DNA from: Pseudomonas sp. B21-023
GTDB taxonomy: Bacteria; Pseudomonadota; Gammaproteobacteria; Pseudomonadales; Pseudomonadaceae
Assembly: GCF_024749165.1 (NCBI RefSeq)
Contig: NZ_CP087190.1
Location: 1,696,001-1,760,000 of the forward strand
Length of the DNA stretch: 64,000 nucleotides
Direction of reading: 5' to 3'
How positions within the stretch are numbered: the stretch's first letter is position 1; each line of letters opens with the position of its first letter. Below are positions 45,901 through 54,369 of this stretch, piece after piece. A program made the translations under genes and the position numbers. Below the pieces are notes generated by a model, which saw nothing but the letters and a program-made list of their open reading frames with translations, was not told the origin of the DNA and did not search any database.

Positions 45901-45942
45901 ATTTTGCCGCGATTCGCGAGAGCGGATCGGCACGAAGGTTAC

Positions 45943-46018
45943 GTCCCCTTCGTCTAGTGGCCTAGGACACCGCCCTTTCACGGCGGTAACAGGGGTTCGA
46001 GTCCCCTAGGGGACGCCA
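45943..46018 (+). tRNA. tRNA-Glu (anticodon TTC), copy 2
   Basis: Identical to the other two Glu copies, anticodon TTC, CCA encoded. It is followed by a hairpin and T-run (46048-46081) that may end part of the transcript before the third pair. Confidence 0.97.
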
Positions 46019-46047
46019 CTTTTACCCGCGTTTTGCGGGAGTTGAAA

Positions 46048-46081
46048 GGCTCATCATCCAGATCGATGAGTCTTTTGTTTT
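46048..46081 (+). terminator. Terminator-like hairpin after the second tRNA-Glu
   Basis: GGCTCATC (46048-46055) pairs with GATGAGTC (46065-46072), with a G-T pair, followed by TTTTGTTTT. Its shape resembles the terminator after the third pair, consistent with duplication of a Glu-terminator unit; the third pair may depend on read-through. Confidence 0.7.
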
Positions 46082-46085
46082 ACTC

Positions 46086-46161
46086 GGGGCTATAGCTCAG
46101 CTGGGAGAGCGCCTGCATGGCATGCAGGAGGTCAGCGGTTCGATCCCGCTTAGCTCCACCA
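46086..46161 (+). tRNA. tRNA-Ala (anticodon GGC), copy 3
   Basis: Identical to copies 1 and 2, anticodon GGC, CCA encoded. It starts 14 bases after the hairpin stem that follows the second Glu gene. Confidence 0.97.
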
Positions 46162-46203
46162 ATTCGCCACGATTCGCAACAGCGGGTCGGCACGAAGGTT
46201 AAA

Positions 46204-46279
46204 GTCCCCTTCGTCTAGTGGCCTAGGACACCGCCCTTTCACGGCGGTAACAGGGGTTCGAGTCCCCTAGGGGACGCCA
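46204..46279 (+). tRNA. tRNA-Glu (anticodon TTC), copy 3
   Basis: Identical to the other Glu copies, anticodon TTC, CCA encoded. It is the last gene of the operon; a clear terminator follows 31 bases later. Confidence 0.97.
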
Positions 46280-46310
46280 ATTTTTTACCTGCGTTTTGCA
46301 GGACTTATAA

Positions 46311-46346
46311 GGCTCATTCGCTTATTGAATGGGCCTTTTGTTTTTT
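46311..46346 (+). terminator. Terminator of the tRNA operon
   Basis: GGCTCATTC (46311-46319) pairs with GAATGGGCC (46327-46335), with a G-T pair and a seven-base loop, followed by TTTTGTTTTTT. Confidence 0.85.
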
Positions 46347-46405
46347 CCGCTCTCCGAAAAAGTCCAGCTGTGCCGATCAATGGCCACAGATTCCGCTTGC
46401 CAGAA

Positions 46406-46439
46406 AATATTATGAGCATAATATGTTAATCATAATATT
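46406..46439. promoter_or_regulatory. Palindromic operator before the TetR gene
   Basis: ATATTATG-AG-CATAATAT (46407-46424) is a perfect 8-bp inverted repeat with a two-base centre. A third half-site, CATAATATT, lies at 46431-46439. The site is strikingly A/T-rich and ends 12 bases before the tetR ATG, so repressor binding would block its own promoter. Confidence 0.75.
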
Positions 46440-46451
46440 TAGAGGTGAGCC

Positions 46452-46991
46452 ATGAGCGACAAGAAGAGCAAGACCCGCCAACGCATCCTCGATGCGGCGC
46501 GCAGCGCACTGGTCCAGCAGGGACCGGCCGATCCGAGCGTCAGCCAGGTCATGGGCGCCGCGGGGCTGACGGTCGGCGGCTTCTATGCCCACTTCGACAG
46601 CAAGGACGAGCTCATGCTCGAAGCCTTCAGCCAGCTGCTAGCCGAACGCCGTGCCTTGCTCGCCCAGCTTGATCCAGCCCTTGACGGTACTGAGCGGCGT
46701 GCCTTGGTCGCGGCCTTCTACCTGTCGCGCAAGCACCGCGATGCCGAGGTGCAGGCCTGCCCGATTCCCAATGCGCTGAGCGAAATGCAGCGCCTGCCGG
46801 ACGCCTTCCGTGACGTGCTGGCCGAACACATCGAGCTGATGACCGCGCAAATGGTCGACCGCCCCGAGGACATCGACAAGGCTCTCGCCGATTTCGCCCT
46901 GATGGTTGGCGGCCTCGCCGTGGCCCGCGCCCTGGGCGATGGCGAGCTGTCCGACCGGATACTGCGTGCCGCCAAGTCGGCGGTGATCTGA
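46452..46991 (+). CDS. TetR-family transcriptional regulator
   Basis: A 179-residue repressor. The N-terminal helix-turn-helix (about residues 8-55) shows TRQRILDAARSALVQQGP and AGLTVGGFYAHFDSKDELM. The C-terminal ligand domain is variable. A palindromic operator lies just upstream of its start. It probably controls itself and the alpha/beta hydrolase gene that begins 24 bases after its stop. The ligand is unknown. Confidence 0.92.
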   Translation: MSDKKSKTRQRILDAARSALVQQGPADPSVSQVMGAAGLTVGGFYAHFDSKDELMLEAFSQLLAERRALLAQLDPALDGTERRALVAAFYLSRKHRDAEVQACPIPNALSEMQRLPDAFRDVLAEHIELMTAQMVDRPEDIDKALADFALMVGGLAVARALGDGELSDRILRAAKSAVI

Positions 46992-47015
46992 GCAACCTGA
47001 CCCTGGAGCAAGGCG

Positions 47016-47849
47016 ATGACTACCCTGAGCTGGATTCGTGGCGTCAATGGCACCCTCGGCCACCTGGCCCCTGAACATGTTGCCGGCAAGATGCGCCGCG
47101 CCTTCATGACCCCGCGCAACCTGCCGCCCAAGCCATGGGAACTGCCGCTGCTGGCCAGGGCCGAGCGCATCACCTTGCGCTTCGGGTTGTCGGCATTGCG
47201 CTGGGGGCAGGGGCCGACGGTATTGCTGATGCATGGCTGGGAAGGTCGCCCCACCCAGTTCGCGGCACTGATCGAGCGGCTGGTGGACAGCGGCCATACC
47301 GTGGTGTCGCTGGAAGGGCCGGCACACGGGCGCTCGCCGGGCGAGCAAGCGCATGTGGTGGCGTTTGCCCGCGCGTTGCTCGAGGCCGCCGCCGAACTGC
47401 CGCCACTGCGCGCGGTGATCGGACACTCGATGGGGGGCGCAAGCCTGTTGCTGGCGCTGCAGTGGGGGCTGCGCACCGATGCGGCGGTGAGTATTGCCGC
47501 CCCGGCCCGCTTGCTCGGCGTGCTGCGGGGCTTTGCCCGGCGGCTTGGGTTGCCGGCCCGTGCCCGAGCGGCGTTTATCCGCCAGGTGGAGCGCGATGTC
47601 GGCGTCCAGGTGGCGCGCCTGGATGTCAGTGCCTATCAACTGGATGTGCCGGGCCTGGTGGTGCATGCCGAGGACGATCCCGTAGTGCTCGCCAGCGAGG
47701 CACCGCTGATTCACCAGGCTTGGTTCGATAGCCGCCTGCTGCTGCTCGAGGAGGGCGGCCATCAGCGGGTGCTAGCCGATCCGCGCCTGGGCCAGGCGGT
47801 GATCGAGCTGCTCGCACGCTCCACCGAGCGGGCGCGGCAAAGCGCCTGA
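47016..47849 (+). CDS. Alpha/beta-hydrolase fold protein
   Basis: A 277-residue hydrolase without a clear signal peptide. The nucleophile elbow GHSMGGASLL holds the catalytic Ser, VLLMHGWEGRP provides the oxyanion region, and the acid and His are likely in HAEDDPVV and EEGGHQRVL. The substrate is unknown, possibly an ester or lactone. Its place behind tetR suggests inducible detoxification or degradation. Confidence 0.87.
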   Translation: MTTLSWIRGVNGTLGHLAPEHVAGKMRRAFMTPRNLPPKPWELPLLARAERITLRFGLSALRWGQGPTVLLMHGWEGRPTQFAALIERLVDSGHTVVSLEGPAHGRSPGEQAHVVAFARALLEAAAELPPLRAVIGHSMGGASLLLALQWGLRTDAAVSIAAPARLLGVLRGFARRLGLPARARAAFIRQVERDVGVQVARLDVSAYQLDVPGLVVHAEDDPVVLASEAPLIHQAWFDSRLLLLEEGGHQRVLADPRLGQAVIELLARSTERARQSA

Positions 47850-47893
47850 GCATCCGGTACACTCTGCCCGTTCACTGAAAATCAGGAGCAGGC

Positions 47894-48328
47894 ATGAGCT
47901 GGGATCTGGCGGCACCATTCATCATCGACCTTCGCGTTGGCAACGAGGATATCGACGGCCTCGGCCACGCCAACAACGCCGTCTACGTCACCTGGCTGGA
48001 GCGCTGCGCCTGGCGCCACTCCCAGCGCCTGGGGCTGGACCTGGCCGAGTATCGCCGGCTGGACCGGGCGATGGCGGTGGTCCGCCATGAGATCGACTAC
48101 CTCGCCGCCGCCTATGAGGACGACGAGCTGCAACTGGCCACCTGGATCATCGACTGGGACCAGCGCCTGCGCATGACCCGGCGCTTCCAGCTCAAGCGCC
48201 CGAGCGACGGCGTGACCTTGCTGCGGGCGCAGACGACCTTTGCCTGCATCGAGCTGTCCAGCGGCAAGCCCAGGCGCATGCCGGCGGAATTCATCGACGG
48301 CTACGGCCCGGCGCTGACCGGCAGCTGA
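47894..48328 (+). CDS. Hotdog-fold acyl-CoA thioesterase (4HBT family)
   Basis: A 144-residue single hotdog domain. The 4HBT signature is [20 protein letters not shown], in which the Asp and the HxN pattern form the active site. Relatives hydrolyse acyl-CoA or 4-hydroxybenzoyl-CoA; the natural substrate is not evident. CAGGAG precedes the ATG. It lies 44 bases after the hydrolase gene. Confidence 0.9.
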   Translation: MSWDLAAPFIIDLRVGNEDIDGLGHANNAVYVTWLERCAWRHSQRLGLDLAEYRRLDRAMAVVRHEIDYLAAAYEDDELQLATWIIDWDQRLRMTRRFQLKRPSDGVTLLRAQTTFACIELSSGKPRRMPAEFIDGYGPALTGS

Positions 48329-48380
48329 CGGCTGGCGGAAGTTTGCTAGACTGCCGCCTTTTTCATGGCGAGACCCTGAA

Positions 48381-49352
48381 ATGCAAATTGCCCTGGCCCC
48401 CATGGAGGGGCTGGTCGACAACATCCTGCGCGACGTCCTGACCCGTGTGGGTGGTATCGATTGGTGCGTCACCGAATTCATTCGTGTCTGCGACCGCCTG
48501 CTGCCGGCCTCTTCGTTCGAAAAGCTGGCGCCGGAGCTGCGCCAGGGCGCCCGCACCGCCGCCGGGGTGCCGATGCGTGTGCAATTGCTCGGCTCCGACC
48601 CGGTATGTCTGGCCGAGAACGCGGCGCTGGCCTGCGAGCTTGGCGCGCCGGTGATCGACCTGAACTTCGGCTGCCCGGCCAAGACCGTCAACAAGTCGCG
48701 GGGCGGGGCGGTGCTGCTCAAGGAGCCGGAGCTGTTGCATGCCATCGTCCGCGAAGTACGCCGAGCGGTGCCGGCGCATATCCCGGTGACCTCGAAGATG
48801 CGCCTGGGCTACGACAGCCCCGACGGCGCGCTGGACTGCGCCACGGCACTGGCCGAGGGCGGCTCGGCACACCTGGTGGTGCATGCGCGGACCAAGGTAG
48901 AGGGCTACAAGCCGCCGGCCCACTGGGAATGGGTGGCGCGGGTGCAGGATGTGGTCAAGGTGCCAGTGTTCGCCAATGGCGAGATCTGGACCGTCGATGA
49001 CTGGCGGCGTTGTCGCGAGGTCAGCGGTGCGAAAGACATCATGCTGGGGCGTGGGCTGGTGTCGCGCCCGGACCTGGCCCTGCAGATCGCTGCGGCCCGC
49101 GATGGCGTCGAGTACCAGCCGATGAGCTGGGAAGAACTGCTGCCGCTGCTGCGCGAGTTCTGGCGCCAGGCCCAGGACAAGCTGTCGCCACGCTACGCCC
49201 CGGGGCGGATGAAACAGTGGCTGGCGATGCTGACCCGCGGCTACCCCGAAGCGGTGACGCTGTTTGCCGAGCTACGTCGTGAGGATGACTGTCAGCGGAT
49301 CAGCCGGTTGCTGGGGATGGAAATCCACGCTGTCGAGGCTTGTGTTGCCTGA
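48381..49352 (+). CDS. dusC: tRNA-dihydrouridine(16) synthase DusC
   Basis: A 323-residue FMN enzyme that reduces uridine in tRNA. It begins [20 protein letters not shown] and includes TEFIRV, typical of DusC rather than DusA or DusB. The catalytic Cys is in [16 protein letters not shown], and [12 protein letters not shown] and NGEIWTVDD follow. The length is normal for the family. The leader of ibpA begins shortly after its stop. Confidence 0.93.
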   Translation: MQIALAPMEGLVDNILRDVLTRVGGIDWCVTEFIRVCDRLLPASSFEKLAPELRQGARTAAGVPMRVQLLGSDPVCLAENAALACELGAPVIDLNFGCPAKTVNKSRGGAVLLKEPELLHAIVREVRRAVPAHIPVTSKMRLGYDSPDGALDCATALAEGGSAHLVVHARTKVEGYKPPAHWEWVARVQDVVKVPVFANGEIWTVDDWRRCREVSGAKDIMLGRGLVSRPDLALQIAAARDGVEYQPMSWEELLPLLREFWRQAQDKLSPRYAPGRMKQWLAMLTRGYPEAVTLFAELRREDDCQRISRLLGMEIHAVEACVA

Positions 49353-49385
49353 GCCGGCTTGGTCGCAAATTTTTTCATGCCAGCC

Positions 49386-49413
49386 CTTGAAAGCTCTTCG
49401 CCAGGACATATCT
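49386..49413 (+). promoter_or_regulatory. Candidate heat-shock (sigma-32) promoter of ibpA
   Basis: CTTGAAA (49386-49392) matches the sigma-32 -35 element exactly. A weaker -10 match, GACATATCT (49405-49413), lies at about 13 bases' spacing, which fits. Heat-shock sigma control of ibpA is established in gamma-proteobacteria. Confidence 0.6.
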
Positions 49414-49419
49414 CTTGAG

Positions 49420-49476
49420 TACGCGATGCCGAAGTCGGGTCGCGTAGTGACTTAACTTGCTGAATCTCAGGAGTTC
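49420..49476 (+). ncRNA. ROSE-like RNA thermometer in the ibpA leader
   Basis: The leader holds a stem TACGCGA (49420-49426) with TCGCGTA (49440-49446), then TTGCT (49457-49461) close before the ribosome site AGGAG (49469-49473). Pairing of a UUGCU-type sequence with the ribosome site is the hallmark of ROSE elements, which are established in pseudomonad ibpA leaders. It would melt on heating and allow translation. Confidence 0.7.
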
Positions 49477-49926
49477 ATGACCATGACTACCGCTTTCTCT
49501 CTCGCACCACTTTTCCGCAACTCCGTCGGTTTCGACCGCTTCAACGACCTGTTCGAAGCCGCCGCCCGTAACGAGGCGGGTAGCAGCTACCCACCCTACA
49601 ACGTGGAAAAGCATGGCGATGACCACTACCGCATCGTGGTCGCCGCCGCCGGCTTCCAAGAGCAGGACCTCGACCTGCAGGTCGAAAAAGGCGTTCTCAC
49701 CGTGACCGGCGGCAAGCGCGACGGCAGCAGCGAAGGCGTCACCTTCCTGCACCAGGGCATCGCCCAGCGCGCCTTCAAGCTGTCGTTCCGCCTGGCCGAC
49801 CACATCGAGGTCAAGGGCGCGGGCCTGGCCAATGGCCTGCTCAGCATCGAACTGCTGCGCATCGTGCCGGAAGAAGCCAAGGCCAAGCGTATCCCGATCA
49901 ACGGCGACAAACCGGCGTTGAACTGA
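49477..49926 (+). CDS. ibpA: Small heat-shock protein IbpA (Hsp20)
   Basis: A 149-residue alpha-crystallin-type chaperone. The N-terminus MTMTTAFSLAPLFRNSVGFD is typical of IbpA, the crystallin domain spans about residues 38-130, and the C-terminal IPI motif (KRIPINGD) is present. It holds unfolded proteins for refolding by DnaK/ClpB. The start at 49477 is set by AGGAG; an ATG two codons later is possible. A tight terminator follows. Confidence 0.96.
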   Translation: MTMTTAFSLAPLFRNSVGFDRFNDLFEAAARNEAGSSYPPYNVEKHGDDHYRIVVAAAGFQEQDLDLQVEKGVLTVTGGKRDGSSEGVTFLHQGIAQRAFKLSFRLADHIEVKGAGLANGLLSIELLRIVPEEAKAKRIPINGDKPALN

Positions 49927-49945
49927 TTTCAGCGCAGTGAAGAAA

Positions 49946-49968
49946 GGGCACCTTCGGGTGCCCTTTTT
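49946..49968 (+). terminator. Terminator of ibpA
   Basis: GGGCACC, TTCG tetraloop, GGTGCCC, then TTTTT. A strong stem with a stable loop, 19 bases after the ibpA stop. Confidence 0.92.
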
Positions 49969-50001
49969 GCATTCTGCGGCGCCTCCAGCCGGGTTTGCGC
50001 C

Positions 50002-53000
50002 TCAGTAATCCGCCGGTGCCTCCAGCAGTATCTGGCGAAACTCCGGTAACGGCAGTGGTCGGCTGTGCAGATAGCCCTGGTACAGATGGCAACCCAGCCG
50101 CTCGAGGAACTCCAGTTGCTCGGTCAGTTCCACGCCCTCGGCAATCACCGCCAGCTCCAGGCTGCGGGCCATGGCGACAATGGCGCGGACGATCTCGGCG
50201 TCGTTGGGGTCGACCGGTGCGTCGCGTACGAAGGTCTGGTCGATCTTCAACGCATCCACCGGCAGACGCTTTAGGTAGGTGAGCGACGAATAGCCCGTGC
50301 CGAAGTCGTCCATGGCGAAGCTGACGCCGTGGTGCTTGAGTTCGCGCATCTTGCTGATGGTGTCCTCGAGGTTCTGGATGACGATGCCTTCGGTGATCTC
50401 CAGTGTGAGCATGCGCCGGGGCAGGCGGTAGTCGTCGAGGCTGCGCAGCACCCGCTCGACGAAGTCGTTCTGGCGGAACTGCCGTGGGCTGATGTTGACG
50501 CACAGGCTGAAGTCGTCGGCGTCGATCAGCCCGTCTGCGAGCATGCGCGCGCAGGCGTCGCAGGCTTCGTCGAGGATCCAGCTGCCGACCTCGAGGATCA
50601 GGCCACTTTCTTCCAGAACCTGGATGAACTGCGCCGGAGGCTGCTGGCCCAGTTGCGGGTGATGCCAGCGCAGCAGGACTTCGGCGCCGACGATACGGTT
50701 GTCGCGGGCGTCGACCTGGGGTTGGAAGTGCAGGGCCAGTTCACCGCGGGCCAGGGCCAGGCGCAGGTCGCTCTCCATGCGCAGGCGCTCGCTGGCGGCC
50801 TTCTGCATGGTGGTGTGGAACAACTGCGTAGTGTTGCGCCCGGAGTCCTTGGCTCGGTACAGGGCGATGTCGGCACGCTTGAGCAGGTCGGCGGGTGTGG
50901 CGCCATGGTCGGGTATCAACGCCACGCCGATGCTCGGCGTGACCTGCAGGCGCTGGCCGTCCAGCGACATCGGTTCGGCCAGCAGCTCGCGCAGGGTGTC
51001 GGCCAGTTCGCGAACCTTGTTTTCCACCTGCTCGCGGCTGCCTTCCAGGCCGCTGAGCAGCACCACGAACTCGTCGCCGCCCAACCGCGCCACAGTGTCC
51101 TCCAGCCGCACGCTGGCCTCGAGACGGGCAGTAATGATCTTCAGTACCGTGTCGCCCACCGGGTGGCCGAGCGAGTCGTTGATGTGCTTGAAGTGGTCCA
51201 GGTCGAGGAACAGCAGGGCGCCGCGCAGGTTGTGGCGCTTGAGCAGGGCGATCTGCTGGCTCAGGCGGTCCATCAGCAGGGCGCGGTTGGGCAGGTTGGT
51301 CAGCGGATCGTGGTACGCCAGGTGGCGGATCTGCGCCTGGGCGTTCTTCAGCAGGCTGACATCGCGGGCGGTAAGCAGCAGGCAGTCGGTTTCGTTGAGG
51401 CTGATCGGCTCCACCGACACTTCCACGGTAAGGATGTCGCCGCGCTTGTTGCGGCCCAGCATCTCCCGGTGATGCACCCGGCCGCGCTCGTGCAGCTCGT
51501 TGAGCAGGGCGGCGCGCTGCTTCTCGTCGGCCCAGATGCCGATTTCGTAGACTGTGCGGCCGACCACCTCTTCGGGGCTGTAGCCGGTCAACCGGCTGAA
51601 ACCGTCGTTGACCTCCACATAGCGCCCGCTGTGGCGCTCGGTGATGGTGATGGCGTCGGGGCTGGAATGGAACGCCTTGGCGAATTTCTCCTCGCTGGCC
51701 TTGAGCGCCGCCTCGGCGCGCTGCTGCTGGGTGATGTCGCGCAGGGTGGTGACGCTGCATGGCTGGCTGTCGACGCTGATCAGGCGGCTGGAGATCACGC
51801 AGGTCAGCGGCGTGCCGTTGCGGTGGTTGACCACCACCGCCACATTGCTCAAGGCCTGGTCGCGGATCACCCGTTCGATGCGTTGGGCGCGTTCGGCCGA
51901 CTCGGCCCACAGGCCGATTTCCTCGGCGGTGTGGCCGAGGATCTGCTCCGGGGCCCAGCCGAAGGTCTGGCTGAACGCCGGGTTGATCTCGATGAACTGG
52001 CCACTGTCCTGCCGGGTCACGCAGATCGGGTCGGGGCTGACCTGGAACAGGCTGGCGAACTTTTCCTCCGAGGCCGTCAGGCGCTGCTCGCGCTCCACCT
52101 GGTCGGTGATGTCGAGCAGGGTGCCGGCCATACGCAGCGGGTTGCCCTGGTCGTCGCGGTACAGGCGGGCGCGGCTTTCGATGTAGCGCGAGGCGCCGTT
52201 GTCGAGTTGCACCCGGTAGGTGATCTGGTAGTTGCCGGCCGGCCCTTCGCGCAGGCTGCGGTAGGCCTGGCGCATGACGCTGCGCTCATGCTCGGGCACA
52301 CCTTCGAAAAAGGCCTCGAACGATTCGTGGAAGGGCACCGGGTCCAGCCCGTGCAGTTGCGCGGCGCGGGCCGAGCCGTAGAGCATGCCGCTGGGGATGT
52401 GCCAGTCCCAGGTACCCAGCTGGGCCGAGTCCAGGGCCAGGTCGAGGCGCTCCTGACTGTCCTTGAGCGCCTGTTCGGCGCGTTTGCGCTCGGTGGTGTC
52501 GACGAAGGTGCTGATCAGGTAGGTGACGCCTTCGAGCTCGATGCCCTGGGTGCAGAGAATGCCATCGTGGATCTTGCCGTTGGTAGCGCGGAACTGCACC
52601 TCGAGGGTCAACGGGCCGCTACCTGTGCGGGTGGCGTCCAGCACCTGGTGACGTTGCTCGGGGTTGACCCACAGGCCCAGTTCCACGCTGGTCTTGCCAA
52701 CCACTTGAGCGCCTGGCCAGCCAAACATGTGCTCGAAATGCTGGTTGACTTCGATGATCAGGCCGTCGTGGCGGCGGGTCAGGAGAATGGCATTGGGGCT
52801 GAGATGGAACAGGGTGGCGAAGCGCTTCTCCGAATTGATCAGTGCGGTTTCCCGCTCGCGCTGGCGGGTGATCTCGCGGATCACCCCGATCATCTGCGGC
52901 CGGCCATGGGGGTCGTGGGTCAGGCTGCCGTTGATCTCCAGCCAGTGCACGCTGCCATCGGGCCAGCGGATGCGATGGCGCATGGCCTGCTCGACCGGTT

Positions 53001-53298
53001 CGCCGTTGACCACGGCCTGGAACGCCTGGCGTGCGCGCGCGCGGTCCTCCTCGGGCAGCAGGTCGAGGTAGTCGACGTCGTTGGGCAGCGGGCGTTGCGG
53101 GTCGAAGCCGAACAGTGCCTGGGTGCCCCGCGACCAGCTCACCCGGCCACTCTCGATGTCCCACAGCCAGGCGCCCAGGCGTGCGGCGTTGAGCGCGGCC
53201 AGCAACTGGGGAGCGTTCTGCCAGGCCTGTTCCGACTCCTGGGGGTCGGCCGCGGGAATACGGGGCAGGCGCGGAAAGCGGTTTGCTGATTTGGGCAT
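50002..53298 (-). CDS. Five-PAS GGDEF/EAL c-di-GMP signalling protein
   Basis: A 1098-residue cytoplasmic protein: five PAS domains (about 34-148, 158-273, 283-402, 412-527, 537-653), a GGDEF domain, and an EAL domain. The cyclase motif RLGGDEF is intact (GGDEF at 740-744), and the inhibitory site RxxD (RLED) lies five residues before it. The phosphodiesterase signature is EVL at 873-875, and CVNISPRQF, LEITE, DDFGTGYSS and AEGVE are all present. Both activities are therefore possible. No membrane segments are seen. It probably ties redox, oxygen or ligand sensing to biofilm or motility. It lies 62 bases downstream of lysR on the same strand. Confidence 0.93.
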   Translation of the reverse strand: MPKSANRFPRLPRIPAADPQESEQAWQNAPQLLAALNAARLGAWLWDIESGRVSWSRGTQALFGFDPQRPLPNDVDYLDLLPEEDRARARQAFQAVVNGEPVEQAMRHRIRWPDGSVHWLEINGSLTHDPHGRPQMIGVIREITRQRERETALINSEKRFATLFHLSPNAILLTRRHDGLIIEVNQHFEHMFGWPGAQVVGKTSVELGLWVNPEQRHQVLDATRTGSGPLTLEVQFRATNGKIHDGILCTQGIELEGVTYLISTFVDTTERKRAEQALKDSQERLDLALDSAQLGTWDWHIPSGMLYGSARAAQLHGLDPVPFHESFEAFFEGVPEHERSVMRQAYRSLREGPAGNYQITYRVQLDNGASRYIESRARLYRDDQGNPLRMAGTLLDITDQVEREQRLTASEEKFASLFQVSPDPICVTRQDSGQFIEINPAFSQTFGWAPEQILGHTAEEIGLWAESAERAQRIERVIRDQALSNVAVVVNHRNGTPLTCVISSRLISVDSQPCSVTTLRDITQQQRAEAALKASEEKFAKAFHSSPDAITITERHSGRYVEVNDGFSRLTGYSPEEVVGRTVYEIGIWADEKQRAALLNELHERGRVHHREMLGRNKRGDILTVEVSVEPISLNETDCLLLTARDVSLLKNAQAQIRHLAYHDPLTNLPNRALLMDRLSQQIALLKRHNLRGALLFLDLDHFKHINDSLGHPVGDTVLKIITARLEASVRLEDTVARLGGDEFVVLLSGLEGSREQVENKVRELADTLRELLAEPMSLDGQRLQVTPSIGVALIPDHGATPADLLKRADIALYRAKDSGRNTTQLFHTTMQKAASERLRMESDLRLALARGELALHFQPQVDARDNRIVGAEVLLRWHHPQLGQQPPAQFIQVLEESGLILEVGSWILDEACDACARMLADGLIDADDFSLCVNISPRQFRQNDFVERVLRSLDDYRLPRRMLTLEITEGIVIQNLEDTISKMRELKHHGVSFAMDDFGTGYSSLTYLKRLPVDALKIDQTFVRDAPVDPNDAEIVRAIVAMARSLELAVIAEGVELTEQLEFLERLGCHLYQGYLHSRPLPLPEFRQILLEAPADY

Positions 53299-53360
53299 CG
53301 ATACCAGACCTTTGGCGGAAAACGCGTCCTTGTGGAGAGAAATGCCGTGCCTGCGACCGG

Positions 53361-54239
53361 TCAGGCAGCCCCGGCGTGGCTGTCGAGCAGCGCCATGAAG
53401 GCCCTGGCCGCATTCGATAGCGTGCGCTCCGTGTGCAATATGTAGCCTAGCTGGCGTGACAGCTGTATGCCGGGCAGGGCGATGGGCGCAACCTGCTCAT
53501 CGAGCATAGTACGTGGCAGCACGCTCCAGGCCAGGCCGATCGACACCATCATCTTGATGGTTTCCAGGTAGTTGGTGCTCATGGCGATGTTCGGCACCAG
53601 GCCCTGGCTTTCGAACAGGCGCTGGACGATGTGGTGGGTGAAGGTATTGCCGCCGGGAAACACCGCTGGGTGGCGCGCAACGTCGGCCAGGCTGACCCGC
53701 TGGTTGCTGGCCAGCGGGTGTTCGGGGGCGGCGACGAAATCCAGGGCGTCGTCCCACACCGCCACGGCCTTGACCAGGTGATGGGGCTCGGGCGCGAGGG
53801 TGATGACGGCAATTTCGGCGCGGCCATGGAGGATTTCATCGTAGGCTGCTTCCGAATCGAGGAACTGAATATCCAACGCCACCGAGGGGTACTGTCGAGT
53901 AAAAGCCCGTAATAGTGGGGGCAGGCGGTGCAAACCGATGTGATGGCTGGTGGCCAGCGTCAGGCGCCCCGTCACCTCTCCGGTCAAATTGGTCAATGCG
54001 CGACGAGTATCATCGAGGACGTTGAGGATCTGATAGGCGCGCGGCAACAGGGCCCGGCCAGCTTCGGTAAGGGTCACTTCACGGCCCAGGCGATCGAACA
54101 GGCGTACATCCAGTTGCTGCTCCAGCCCGGCGATGCGTTTGCTGATGGCGGGCTGGGTCAGGAACAGACGTTCGCCGGCTCCGGAAAAGCTCCCGGTTTC
54201 GGCAATGGCGATAAAGGCGCTGAGGTTGGCCAGGTCCAC
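53361..54239 (-). CDS. LysR-family regulator divergent from leuC
   Basis: A 292-residue LysR-type regulator. The N-terminal winged helix (LSAFIAIAETGSFSGAGERL and LTQPAISKRIAGLEQQL) and a C-terminal substrate-binding domain are clear. Divergence from leuC suggests control of leucine synthesis, and the operator candidate lies in the shared spacer. The effector is unknown. The GGDEF/EAL gene is the next gene on this strand. Confidence 0.92.
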   Translation of the reverse strand: MDLANLSAFIAIAETGSFSGAGERLFLTQPAISKRIAGLEQQLDVRLFDRLGREVTLTEAGRALLPRAYQILNVLDDTRRALTNLTGEVTGRLTLATSHHIGLHRLPPLLRAFTRQYPSVALDIQFLDSEAAYDEILHGRAEIAVITLAPEPHHLVKAVAVWDDALDFVAAPEHPLASNQRVSLADVARHPAVFPGGNTFTHHIVQRLFESQGLVPNIAMSTNYLETIKMMVSIGLAWSVLPRTMLDEQVAPIALPGIQLSRQLGYILHTERTLSNAARAFMALLDSHAGAA

Positions 54240-54278
54240 GGTTCGAATTCCTGTTGGTTATCCAAAGCATGAAAATTA

Positions 54279-54295
54279 TGAATTTGAGTTATTCA
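54279..54295. promoter_or_regulatory. Candidate LysR operator in the lysR-leuC spacer
   Basis: TGAAT-N7-ATTCA is a perfect inverted repeat in an A/T-rich part of the spacer, similar in form to LysR sites (T-N11-A). It is about 40 bases from the lysR start and 75 from the leuC start. Confidence 0.5.
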
Positions 54296-54369
54296 ATCTA
54301 TCGCCCTAGCATCGTCCGTACAAGCCAAGGGGTCTTTGGCATAGAAAGACGCTGATGAGGAACAGTCTG

